Assembly (NCBI GenBank): GCA_918026815.1
Contig: CAKJVC010000198.1
Span: 248,001 to 312,000 of the forward strand
DNA length: 64,000 nucleotides
Source of the DNA: Chalara sp. BL73
Lineage: Eukaryota; Ascomycota; Leotiomycetes; Helotiales
Reading direction: 5' to 3'
Positions 32,273 through 42,692 of this stretch are shown piece by piece; the stretch's first letter is position 1, and every line of letters starts with the position of its first letter. A program made the translations under genes and the position numbers. The notes under the pieces are model-generated. The model searched no databases and was not told the DNA's origin. It was given only the letters and a program-made list of their open reading frames with translations.

Positions 32273-33159
32273 ATGATAAGCCTTGAAGAAATAGAAGCAA
32301 TAATGCTAGCAGATGATGAAACAATGGTGGAGGCAGCACAGCCAGAAGAAGCAGAGCAAGTCAGTAAGTTTAACTAACTTCACGGCTTAGTACGGGCCAA
32401 TTTGACCTTTTACAGCCCCATTACCACCTGTACCCGCTCGATCTACTGCTACTATGCGTTCGCTTTCTGCGATGCCTTCTCTTCGGCTTGTCTCTCTTCG
32501 CATCAATCGCGTTATGGATCTTTCTCGTCCTTCAAATCTCGAATCATACCTGGTACAGTTAGTGGGAGAAGTTCAGGACATGCAGTGTAATCATTGCAAA
32601 GATAGCAAAGGAGTTTGGACACAATGCGTCATAGTTGATGGGTATTTGAATAGAAGCTGTGCAAATTGCCATTACAATAATGAGGGAGCTAGGTGTTCGT
32701 TCCGTAAGTTTTAATTATTTTTTTACGGGTTCTAATACTAACATTTACGGCCCGTAAGGTCCGAAAGCTGCATCTGCATCTGTTGCTCAAGCTATTCGAG
32801 GTGCTGTCGACTACGACAATACTTCTCTTGGATCTGATCGTGCTTCTTCTTTCGAGCCCTTGGGACCGAAAAAGAAAATACGCCGAATTGACCCTACACT
32901 TGCCTCTACAATCTTGCCTGAAGATCCCGAGCCAGACTTTCCAGGTATGTTTCCAGGCCTGTAAACCGCTTTACGGGTATGTATTGACCCGTATTTAGCT
33001 GTAAATTTGGAGAGAAAGCGGCCCGAAACCGGGGATATCAGACTACCAAGACGGAGCAGAGCAGAAAGAATGAGGTTGATTGCTGGTCATCATAGGGCAC
33101 TTAGTAAACTTTATGATGAAGAAGCAGATAGACTGGATGAGGATTATGATATTGAATAA
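32273..33159 (+). CDS. DUF3716-like Cys-rich protein, four exons
   Basis: ATG at 32273 (MISLEEIEAIM...). Three introns with good sites: GTAAGT after EEAEQV to TTTACAG; GTAAGT after CSF to CCCGTAAG; GTATGT after EDPEPDFP to TATTTAG. The frame holds throughout to TAA at 33159. The central CNHCKDSKGVWTQC ... RSCANCHYNNEGARCSF block is the DUF3716-type pattern (C-x2-C, C, C-x2-C, C), probably a zinc-binding module common in expanded fungal families. A basic stretch (GPKKKIRRID) could be a nuclear signal. The C-terminus is charged and acidic. Its 5' flank is LTR family A, so its promoter may be LTR-derived. Function unknown. Confidence 0.6.
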
Positions 33160-33312
33160 AATAATTGAGCAAAAATGGCAGCGGAGCTGCACTTTACGGG
33201 TGGCGTTTGGGGTATACGGATATTTTACGGAGTTCAGCTAGCTTAGTAATCAATAAAGCGAGCTTTTCAGTCAAGCATTGGTTTTTACCTAGCCGTGATC
33301 CCTAGTTATTCG

Positions 33313-33469
33313 TGTCACATCCCGTCCTCCCAAGCACACGTGACCTATATTAGGTGAGCTCTCGGAGCGCCTGCTCCCCTCGAGCTCCTTTTCCTTCCTT
33401 AGCTACAGATTCTCGTATGATACCACCGTTGCCCTCTGTATCTGTAGATCCACAGCGCGTGTCGTGACA
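33313..33469 (+). repeat. Solo-LTR-like repeat, family A (copy 4)
   Basis: TGTCACATCCCGTCCTCCCA ... GTGTCGTGACA. The central TATA box is missing (a short deletion relative to copies 1 and 5). No target duplication found. Confidence 0.78.
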
Positions 33470-33992
33470 GGAACGGGGCTATATATACTCGTAGTTTCAC
33501 CATAGTTAGAACTTAACTCTCAAGAATCAATCACCCAAGAATACAATAGGCACTCACGTCGGGAACGTGGTGGTGCCCCGTATTAGAGGGAATCCACAAT
33601 GGCTATCAGCATAGTCGGTAATACCTCGTATTGCAAGACATCTTGTATCATCTATTATTCCAGCAGCTTCCATCTCGAAACAATGAGCGCTGTGGCACAG
33701 TTCTCTCATCTTATCTCTCTCAATGCCCACCTTTCAAAAACGAACATTCATGGTGGCCATTCTCCCAGTCTGCCTCCCAGGTTCAAGCTCTCCTTCCACG
33801 TGTGTTTTTGTATCTTAGTCAATGTTGTGTAGCCATGAAGAAGAAGATCGTTAATGCCGTGATAAACGAAAGACGTGAATTGGGTGGAGGACTTGGGTGA
33901 GATTGTTTCCCGCCGCTTGGGTTACGCAAATCTAACAAAAAAAGCTAGGCTGGATTTAAACCACTAGCAAATTTCTAATTCCAGTTATTTGT
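33470..33992. other. Intergenic, no gene seen
   Basis: Small frames on the plus strand (33599-33900) lack domains and I do not call them genes. Confidence 0.3.
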
Positions 33993-35119
33993 TTACTTCT
34001 CTTTCCCATTTTCCTTAAACCACTTATTCTCCAACAGCTCTCCCGCGGTCGGCCTGTCCTTTTAATCTAGCATCATGATTTTCCCAATAAACTCTTTATC
34101 CTTCTTGCAGACCTCCTTTTCCGTCGTTCTGTGGAATAGCGTTGTTTGTGATTAGAGGATCTCTTCTATAAAGTACAGAATAGCCGCGATGGTCTTTGGA
34201 CTCGCAATCTCTTCGTATTTCGCCGGGAACGGACCGAAATATCGGAACTGCTGTTTGAGGACTTCCAACCCGTACTTTTCATAGCTAGAAAAGACGGTAT
34301 AAAAGCGAAAAAGGTTGAAGTTCCCGCCGTAAATAAGACTAATAAGCTGTAAATGGAAAATCAGCACTCTTTATTCGTTCTCGAGTTAAAGTTCAAACGG
34401 ACCACAGCCCCAAAAGACCAAATATCGGTTGCGGTATTCCAAAGCGTTTCTATAATGACTTCTGGACTAGTCTACATAGGTGCCCCGACTGGCGTACCTG
34501 CTCGAGCGTACTTAGAATCTGCAAGATACGTGCCACCGAGATCACTAAGTTGGACATCAAAGAACCGGATATCCTCTTTTCTGTAGTTTACGAAGACGTT
34601 GTCAAGTTTAACATCTTCAACCTTAGGTTTAGTAAGGCTTTAAGCGAGATACAAAGTAAAGCTCTTACTTGTGTGTACATAGCATTTTTCATAGAGCACT
34701 TTCAATGCTTCAAAAATGCGCTTCGACACGTACTTCAGTTCTTTTCGGTTCAGAGTTTTCTTGATCGATGCGTTTAGGAAATGATCTTCGAGATACTTCA
34801 AGACAATCGTTGGAAAGTCAGACGGCTCTTCAATCTCGTCGATTAATAGCCGTAAGTAAAAACTCCGATCCTGGAAGCGTTTAAGGACATTTCGTTCATT
34901 TTCCACTCGCGGATGCCTTTGGACGCTTTTAATGACTACAGTTTCCCCAGCCTGGTTTCTATGCGGAGTGAGTAGTGAGTTCTCCGTCTTATTCAAACGA
35001 CCTTATTTAATCCTATAAACTTACTTTGCGAACCAGACCGTGTCTAGGATTTCTTTCGTGATAATGTACTTTCCTAAACTCCTTCGAAGAACTTGTCCAA
35101 GCCGAAAAAGCGATGACAT
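33993..35119 (-). pseudogene. Serine/threonine protein kinase, broken by stops
   Basis: Start MSSLFRLGQVLRRSLGKYII at 35119, an intron (GTAAGT near 35020 to CGCATAG), then NQAGETVVIKSVQ (beta3 Lys) and VENERNVLKRF. After a frame break near 34640 comes DVKLDNVFVNY (catalytic Asp kept), VQLSDLGGTYLAD, GTPVGAPM followed by TAG where Trp is expected, TSPEVIIETLWNTATDIWSF, then LKQQFRYFGPFPAKYEEIAS, a stop after IEEIL, DKEFIGKIMMLD with TAA where Trp is expected, and KDRPTAGELLENKWF before the end at 33993. This is a well-known expanded fungal kinase family. The lost Trp codons fit G-to-A change. Not functional as read. Confidence 0.8.
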
Positions 35120-36104
35120 GAGGAAAGGGCCGAGTACGTAGTAAAGCAAAAGCGTCTAGGTGGCACGGCTTTAGTGAGAAAGTAATCTCAAGATAAGTTT
35201 ATACGATTCAGGTTGTGTGCTAGATCACAAGAATTCATTTGAAAGCCGTTGAGGTGTCGTGCAATCCACTCGCTTGTTCTGACCAATCATAGCCATCACC
35301 TCACCGTAGTGTGCTTCAATTCAAAGGGCGAAGGAACAATGAGGCATGTCCCTGCTTCCAAGTAGCGAGCGAGGCAGCGTTCGCAGGGACGGGGGAAATA
35401 CCCTTAGAGTTTCGGCTTCTTGGTGTAGTGTGGAGTGAGGGTGGGGCGTTGACATCAAAGAACGAACATTAGTGAGGCCTGGGGTTGAGGAGAGAGGCTA
35501 TGGTTCATATGGGGTGGGGTGCAGCTAGGTTCTTTGTTTCGGACTCCTTTTGTACTTCCCTATTCCACAGCATACATAGTACCCACGCTCGATCGTATCT
35601 TCTCCAAACACCCACCAACCTATAGAATCCCATAATTAAATCAAAAATCGCGGATCTAGTCTGCCTCATTTTGCGCGGTTCATTCTTCCGATTATGTCTT
35701 GAGAGGCGCCTCCCTACAACCAATCTTGTTCCACAAGATGTCGATGCTCAATGTCAAGAGATGCGTTGTGAAGAAGATCAATTTGCCACCACTGTTTTTG
35801 GTAATGAGCGAGGAAACATTGCACTGGTTTGAGGACCTCACGTCTGACACACTGCTGAGATTTGGCTGTATACTGTGCTTTTCTCTATCTACTGGAATCA
35901 ATTGGCGTGCTGTCACGACACTATCTCTATCAAGGGGTACAAACGCGGAAACTAAGCATTATCCCTTTAACCGCCAATGCGGCGGGAGTAGCCGCAATAA
36001 GTGGGCATGGCCAATCAGAAGTCGTGTTTCAAGTCAAATCTAACGTCACTCCCTACGTGCCGAGAAACCCTACGTGCCGAGAAAAACGAGAGGTACTTTG
36101 AATT
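35120..36104. other. Intergenic, no gene seen
   Basis: A 114-codon frame (35699-36043, plus) has no domain. A TACGTGCCGAGAAA unit is directly repeated at 36054-36083. Confidence 0.3.
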
Positions 36105-36277
36105 TGTCACGTCGCATGCTCCCAAGCACACGTGACCCATATTAGGCGAGCTCGCCGAGCGCCTCGTGTATATATAGCCTGCTCTCCTCGAGCTCCCTCT
36201 TCCTCCCTCAGCTATAGATTCTCGTATAGTACCACAGCTGCCTCCGTATTTGTAGATCCACAGCTCGTGCCGTGACA
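36105..36277 (+). repeat. Solo-LTR-like repeat, family A (copy 5)
   Basis: TGTCACGTCGCATGCTCCCA ... GTGTATATATAGCCTGC ... CTCGTGCCGTGACA, the best-preserved plus-strand copy. Flanks GAATT and ACAAG do not match. Confidence 0.82.
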
Positions 36278-36351
36278 ACAAGCGCAGAAGAAGATTTGAA
36301 AAATAAAAACTAGTTGAATTATATTATACAAATAATTTACGTTTAGTATAT

Positions 36352-36540
36352 GTCGGATCACTCTACCTGTGGCAACACCACGTCTTTACGTGGATTGCTT
36401 AGGTTGAATGTGATTGATTGTTGAAGGTTGAATGGAGGAATGAGGATATGCCCCTTCCTGGGTCATGTGACTCCGTCACATGACCTGTCCCCCATTCAAT
36501 AGCTAATCTACGTACAAACAGTATACAAAGCAATATTAAA
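36352..36540 (+). repeat. Possible LTR of another copia-type element
   Basis: Starts TGTCGGATCACTCTACCTGT with TTTACGTGGATTGC, a GGTCATGTGAC/GTCACATGACC palindrome and GTATACAAAGCAATATTA. This resembles LTRs of fungal copia elements. The 3' end is not clear and no partner LTR is in the window. Confidence 0.35.
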
Positions 36541-36589
36541 CATTACTCCTAAAAAAAAAAGATTCTGTATAATGTGTCGAGGAGGTGGG

Positions 36590-37423
36590 CTAAAAGAACT
36601 CTTCGAGTTCTTCAAAGACCGAATCCCAATTATCGTCGCTGCAGAGTGTAACGACGCAAGGAATCACTGGCTAGAATAGAGGCATATGGGAGTCCGTACA
36701 GTAGGCTGATAGTGATTACCTTATAGGCCTAAAGTACTAAGGATACAAAAACATAAGGAACAACTGTAGAGGATAGAATCAGGCCTTTATATAGGCGACT
36801 CCGACTCTACCCCGTATCGGGTCTGAAACCCCTCATACCCTGATCATCATCCCTTGCTCCTGTATTATAACCTCCGTGCCGTGCTTTGGGCATACCGATT
36901 GTTACACAGAGTTGATAGTTTCTGACCAGGCTTTTAGCAACTGGTTCCTATATCTGGCACATGCCGACAATGTTTTGATGCACTTCGTGAATATGCTCGA
37001 GAAGTGACTTGAAGTACGCATATTCGTAATCGGCAGTCGAGTAACTAGATCACACATTAGCACAAGCAATCATTTAATGATCCCGGGTTGGATCCATCCG
37101 CACATTTTCTTCTTGATCTCCGGCCTTACAAAGAGACCAACCCCGACGCCTAGACCAGATACCAGACTATCTTTCTTCTTAACGTAACTTTCTGCCCAAA
37201 TTGCCCATCGCCGGGCAAAACTGGAAGTCCTTTTTGAGCGCCGCCTGGGCTGTTGGAACGGTTTCTGGATGACCGCCTGGAAACGTGTGTTTCGCATATA
37301 TTTTATAACTTTGTTATTATTATTCCTACTACTCCAGCGAGCCTGCGTGCCGTCGATCCGCTGTTTGGTTGCTTGACGGCGAAACTCTTTATAACCTTCG
37401 AGGGTTCGGCGTTCTACTACCAA
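36590..37423 (-). pseudogene. Unknown gene remnant interrupted by a solo LTR
   Basis: Minus-strand coding-like pieces: WAIWAESYVKKKDSLVSGLG and FVRPEIKKKMCGW (37070-37423); a probable intron ending GATCTAG near 37044; DYEYAYFKSLLEHIHEVHQN, IVGMCQI, stop, EPVAKSLVRNYQLC; the LTR at 36647-36906; then SDDNWDSVFEELEEFF and a stop. Removing the LTR and one copy of its duplication joins these in frame. Composition suggests a helical N-terminal domain such as those on fungal NLRs, but I cannot assign a family. Confidence 0.4.
36647..36906 (-). repeat. Solo LTR family D with 5-bp target duplication
   Basis: TGTAACGACGCAAGGAATCA ... CATACCGATTGTTACA with CAGAG directly on both sides (36642-36646 and 36907-36911). 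TATATAAAGG on the minus strand suggests the LTR points that way. Confidence 0.88.
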
Positions 37424-37708
37424 CCGACGCTACTGCTGGAAGTCATTATTCGTTTCCAACTTCCGCAAAATCAAATAATACTGGCAGTGCCGAACACGGA
37501 CCGGGCTGTTTGTGGCGTTGGACCGCTGGAAAGGCTCGCGGGATTAATCTGCGAAGAGGCCATGGACTTTTAATATCTCCCAATACCTGTCAAGGATATT
37601 TATAAGGTCCGGCCGGCAAAACAGGCTGTCTCTAAGGGGGCACGCTTGCCGCTCTTTCGTTTGGCGCGCTCCTGGAGCTTCTTCCACTTCTCGTAGTCAC
37701 AGCGCTGT

Positions 37709-37970
37709 CTCGATCCGTAGATCTAAGTAGAAGAACTCAGAGGTGTAAACAACTATCAATTATCATAACTAAGAGAACAAGCTACAGGCAGAAGAAAGGA
37801 AGGAAAGCAAGGCTCTATATACAGGAACTGACCGGAGGCCAGGATAAGCGAGCTTTGCGGTGCCTAGTGCTGTGCTCCGTCCGAGCTCTAGGGCATCCAG
37901 TAGTGAGCTCCGCCCGAGATTTAGGGTATCCGGTGCTATGCTCTAAGCGAAAAGGACCAGGGCCGTGACC
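37709..37970 (+). repeat. LTR family B, 5'-truncated
   Basis: Starts at CTCGATCCGTAGATCTAAGT, lacking the TGTAACAACTC start, and runs through CTCTATATACAGGAACTGAC to CCAGGGCCGTGAC. Confidence 0.75.
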
Positions 37971-38810
37971 TTAGTCTTGCTACATGTCTTTGCTACATCC
38001 TTACCGGAGTCGAACTTTCCGCCAACGCAAACTCAGCGCAAGAGGTTCGGCAAATCGAGAGTCGGCTACTAGTAAGCGGTGGCACTATTGAAGCTGCTGC
38101 TAAAACTCTAACGAATGTTTTCCAAGCTGGCTGGACCGGACAAGCTGCACCAACTAAGTTTTCCGAAGTAAAATAGTGTGTAAAAGCGATTATTGATATT
38201 ACGGATCTGGATGTTGTATCAGCAACATCAAAGGAACATTACCAACGCTTAGAATCCCGTTGTGCAGAGTGGCTAAATGAGGCAACCGTTGATTAAAGTG
38301 GATGAATCCTGAAGATTACTGTGCAGCCTGTAGGGCTAAAGGATGTCTGGCGGTGGAGCGGAGTTCTTTGGTGTTTGTCCGACCCTTAATGCAATGTGCA
38401 TCAACAATGGTTGTACGTAATATCGTACTTTGTCTATTGATGCAGCTTCGGTTTTGCGCTTCCAAAGTAGTAATTCTTTCTCCTTTCCATTTATAAAAGC
38501 CTTTTGTAGAAAAACCTTCTCCGTCGCCTGATGCAATGCTGCCTGTTTGAACCATTTTGCCTTGATATAAAAGCACAGCATTTCATTGCTAGACTGGCGA
38601 GTTCGAGCTTCTGGCTTGCTCGGGGTTTCAACATCTGAAATCTTATTTGGTTAGCCAGACGGACTCTGCGGGTCTCCGTGCACAATTATATATGCAGAGC
38701 CACAGCTATTTCTTGCTTTCCGTGGCTTTCTATGTCTCAACATAATCGAAAACCGCTTGAAAGGATGGATGCGCGCATGAAATACCGACGGTGAAGGAGT
38801 CAAGTCTCCT
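37971..38810. other. Coding-like scraps, no gene called
   Basis: Plus strand 37990-38295 reads AQEVRQIESRLLVSGGTIEA, LTNVFQAGWTGQAAPTKFSE, stop, then ITDLDVVSATSKEHYQRLES before a stop, so it may be an old gene piece of unknown family. The minus strand at 38316-38581 reads STKGFYKWKGERITTLEAQN, faintly like a TTF-type zinc finger of hAT-related proteins. Neither is firm. Confidence 0.25.
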
Positions 38811-38819
38811 TTTCAGCAG

Positions 38820-39140
38820 CTATCTATTGTAGGACTGCTTCGTGATCGATTACAGCTCTATAAGCAGTCTCTTGTCGATTTCGCTGCTCGTTCTCCGCAC
38901 GTTTTCGTTCCCGTTCTGCACGCTCGTTGGCTTCCTTTGCACGCTCATTTGCTTCTCGGAGCAGTTGCTCAAAGCGTTCAAAGTCTGATTCTTTCCTTAA
39001 AGAATTTCTAGTAGGAGTGGGTTGTTGTTATCGTGCTTGAACAACGACCTTGGGAGGGTCATCAATTCGGTGAGGCGGATTATTGTCAAGGCAATGGCTC
39101 ATGCCGACACAGCGGGACACCAAGTCACATGCATAAATCC
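38820..39140 (-). pseudogene. Coiled-coil protein fragment
   Basis: Minus strand: PHRIDDPPKVVVQAR, stop, QQPTPTRNSLRKESDFERFE, LLREANERAKEANERAERER, NEQRNRQETAY and a stop. Proteins with this RIDDPP lead and ERAxEA coiled coil are abundant in fungal genomes and of unknown function. One stop sits inside, so this copy is a fragment. Confidence 0.4.
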
Positions 39141-39457
39141 ATTGAAAGCCTAAATGTTAAGCAAGCATAGCCCACCCTCGAATTACAAACAGTGTTGCAT
39201 GAAAAAATTAAGTTAATTAATTTTTTTTAAATTTAATTAAATTAAATTAAATTAAAATTAAATTAACTGGATTACTTAATTAAATTAAATTATAATTAAG
39301 TTGTAATTTAATTATAATTTAATTATTTTAATTATTTTCTAAAATATAAACTAAATATAAATAACTAATATATAAAACTAGCTTCTTCTTCTATACTAGC
39401 TTCTTTACTAGTATTTTCTTCTTCTTTTAATATACCCCAGCTTTTTAAGCACATAAT

Positions 39458-39928
39458 TGTCACGGCCCTGGCCCTATCTCGAGCTTGGCGCCAAGCACTG
39501 CAGAGCTCGGTAAAGCTTGGCCCCTGTTACCACAGGGCTCGGCACTCCAGAGCTTGGCAACCAACACTACAGGGCTCGCTTACACTGGCCCCTGGCCAGC
39601 ATCCTGTATATAAAGCACTGCTCTCCTTACCTTCTTCTGCCTGTTGTCACGGAAAAGCACAGGCCTCCAGCTTGCCAAGCTCGCCAAGCATGCGGAACCT
39701 CCTATTTTTTAGTGAAGATCTCCTTATGAGTTCTCCTGTTCTCTAGACAACAATATCATCACGATATCTCTGCGCACGCGTCCCACGCATACTAAGCTCA
39801 CGAGTGAACCTAGTCTGTGACACCTGTAGTTTGTTCTCTTAGTTATAACAATTGATAGTTGTTCACACCTCTGAGTCCTTCTACCTAGATCCACGGATCG
39901 AGATCCCTGTTCGGCTTGAGTTGTTACA
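39458..39928 (-). repeat. Solo LTR family B carrying a nested LTR
   Basis: Inverse orientation: TGTCACGGCCCTGGCCCTAT ... CTGTATATAAAGCACTGCTC, then the nested LTR, then TTATAACAATTGATAGTTG ... TTCGGCTTGAGTTGTTACA. Flanks ATAAT and CTAAT differ at one base, so probably an old 5-bp duplication. Lies in the last hAT exon. Confidence 0.88.
39645..39822 (+). repeat. Solo LTR family C nested in family B, with target duplication
   Basis: 178 bp, TGTCACGGAAAAGCACAGGC ... AACCTAGTCTGTGACA. CCTGT is duplicated exactly on both sides (39640-39644 and 39823-39827). Orientation is not determined. Confidence 0.92.
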
Positions 39929-40739
39929 CTAATACTGGAAAATTAGACTCATTTAATTTCCAATAAGCTAGTGGTTCTACCTATTAAAGATAATTAGTAT
40001 AATATTATTTAATTAATTAATAAAAAAGATAATAACTTACTTGTTTACTAGATCTTTTTTCTTGAAAATATAAATCAAGTTCTTCTAATATATCATTTTC
40101 ACTAGCTTTTAAATATATATCGTCTTCTTCTTTATCACTATATATATCTAAATCTTCTAGTTGAGAAGATTTACTAGGGTGATTTTCAGGAAGGCTATTA
40201 TAATAGTCTGATTTTTCTCTATTAAATAGTTAATAATTTAATTAAACTTTTAATATTAAAAGATTTACTTACGAGAAATACTCTTCTTTTAATACTCGCA
40301 TTAAGTCTATTATTTGCCCTCTATTAAAGTTTAAAGCTTTTAAGCCTTCTTCTTTAATTCTAGGATCTAATAATAAACTTATATATAAAGATTTATTTCG
40401 GATAGTAGAGCTAATATATTGTCCTTTAGGATAATATTTTCGTAGCTTAGCAATTCCTAAGTTAATTGCTTTTTCAAATATAGGATATCGCTAAGAAAAT
40501 ATTAGTAAAATACTTAATAATAGTTTAATTAAAAAAAACTTACTTTTAATTCTTCTTGTAATCTTTCTAGCTGTGAATATATATTATATATAATAGGAAT
40601 TATATAATATATAGTTGGATAAGTATCTGCTTGTAGCTTATTTGTAGCTTTAACAAATACTTTTAATATGTTTAAAGTATATTTTAAATATAATTCCTCT
40701 TCTTTTGTAATTAATAATTTTTTATCTTTAAAAGCTTTA

Positions 40740-40990
40740 TGTAACAACTCAAGCCGAACAGGGATCTCGATCCGTAGATCTAGGTAGAAGGACTCAGAGG
40801 TGTGAACAACTATCAATTGTTATAACTAAGAGAACAAGCTACAGGCAGAAGAAGGGAAGGAGAGCAGTGCTTTATATACAGGATGCTGGCCAGGGGCCAG
40901 TGTAAGCGAGCCCTGTGGTAACAGGGGCCAAGCTCTACCGAGCTCTGCAGTGCTTGGCGCCAAGCTCGAGATAGGGCCAGGGCCGTGACA
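40740..40990 (+). repeat. Solo LTR family B with 5-bp target duplication
   Basis: 251 bp, TGTAACAACTCAAGCCGAAC ... GCTTTATATACAGGATGCTG ... GGGCCAGGGCCGTGACA, with CTTTA on both sides (40735-40739 and 40991-40995). Interrupts a hAT exon. Confidence 0.94.
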
Positions 40991-42692
40991 CTTTATAATT
41001 AGAATTGTTAATAACAATACTAATAGGCTTATAAATAATAAGAAAATTATTAATCATATTATAAGTAGAAGACCACCGAGTAGCATTATCTAAAAATAAG
41101 TTAATGAATATTTTCTAATAATAATAAAAATTAAATAATTACTTACCTAGCTGTGGCATATTATATTTTTTAATATTAGCAGCTTTAATTTGAGCTTTTA
41201 AGTCAGCTTTATTATTATAGCTATATTTAAAAGCTATTATAATAAGTCTGATTTTTTCCCAAATTGAAAATGTTTTAATATTTGTAGAATCTATTAAATT
41301 ATATTAGTATTATTAATAAAAAGTATAAATTGATAAATTAAAACTTACTTAAAAATTCATTTTCTTCTTGTAATTCATCGTTTTCTATAGCTTCTATTAA
41401 TATATTATCATCTATATTATTAGATACTTTAATAATAGACTTTAATATATCTTGAACGGCTATATTAAGCACATGTGCACAACAAGCTATATCTCCTTGA
41501 AATTTAAGCGCTTCTAGTTCGTAAACTTTTTTAAAGCTTAATAAAAGAGTATTATTAGAAGAAGCATTATCTCTAGTAATACTAAATAAAAATTATTAGT
41601 ATAAATTCTTTATAATAACACCTAAGATATTATTACTTACCTTTTAATATTATACTTAATATTAAAGTCTTCTAAAGTCTCTAATAAAACTTGACACATA
41701 TAGGCTCCTGAATGCTTATCTTCAAGTTTAGCCATTCGTAATAAGTAAGACTCTAGCTTAAAGCTATTACTTATATAATGTCTATTAAATAATTAATAAA
41801 TCTTTTAAATATAATTAAATAATAAGTTGTAAAAAAAACCTTACATAGTAATACCTAAATAAGCATCTAAAGTAAAGCTAAAAAGGCCTCTATTTTCTTT
41901 ATGTTTAATAAGCTTATTTTTAAAGTTATTAAAAGAGCTTAAATATAAAGATTTTAATTCTTCTGTAATTATATTCCTATTAATAATAGGAACATCTCTA
42001 TTAAATATTAGTATTTTTTTTAAAACTTATAAGTAATTTAAAAAGATATTGCTTACTCTTTACAGTATTCTAATAGCTCTTTAAAAGATATACTAGAGCA
42101 TATGTTAAAAGCTAAATTATTAGATAATAAAAAGCTTAAAACTTTAGTTTTAAATTCTTTATTATCAAAAGAATTGATAGCTCTTTTTTTGGCTCTATTA
42201 GTTGCAAATAAGTCGGTTATATTAGCTTGTCTAATAGGTGCTAGCTCTTCGTCTGAACTAGTACTTGCTTGAGAACCTATAATATAAATAAGTTAGTATA
42301 AATCATGTTAAATTTATTAAAAATAAAAAAAACTTACTATTAAAGTCTTCTTCTATAATTTTTAAAGAAACTAGCTTATGATTCCGCTTATAGTGTGTAA
42401 TATAGTAACTAGTTTGATGAGAAACATTTTGTTTTAAAAATTTTTTACTATTTTTTAATAATTAGTTATTAATTTCTTTTACAATATAATATAAAATAAA
42501 ATAAAAAACTTACTTGCACCCTTTTTGAGTACATATAACAGTAACTGTTCGAGGCTTATTTTTATCTTCTTGAGGCTCGTCTAAAGTTTTAATAAAATAG
42601 CCTCTTTTAAAAATAATAAGTTGATTTTCAGAAAGCTGAAAATCAGGACTATTTTGTAGCTGATTTGTTCGTGCGGAAGTAATATAAGACAT

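Larger units (their letters stand above)
39408..42692 (-). mobile_element. Intron-rich hAT transposase gene, hit by two solo LTRs
   Basis: Very AT-rich. From ATG at 42692 I can follow about ten exons with GTAAG donors and AG acceptors, all in frame. Recognised parts: a BED-like zinc finger (VICTQKGC ... SHQTSYYITHYKRNH); FKTKVLSFLLSNNLAFNICS; FSFTLDAYLG (first catalytic Asp); ITRDNASSNNTLL (second Asp); CCAHVLNIAVQDIL; DNATRWSSTYNMI; LLLDPRIKEEGL; PLAYWKLNESNFP (start of the C-terminal dimerisation domain). The reading ends at a stop at 39408-39410 soon after, so the dimerisation domain looks incomplete. LTR insertions at 40740-40990 and 39458-39928 interrupt exons, yet the flanking coding sequence is in frame if one target copy is removed. 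Terminal inverted repeats were not found. Confidence 0.82.

Noticed and set aside
37070..37423. HET-s/HeLo domain assignment
   Set aside because: A WAIWA-type stretch is suggestive, but the HeLo signature blocks cannot be followed; left as unknown.
39190..39360. AT-rich AATTAAATTAAATTAAATT run as an origin or centromere element
   Set aside because: Simple low-complexity sequence at the edge of the hAT element; nothing specific supports an origin.
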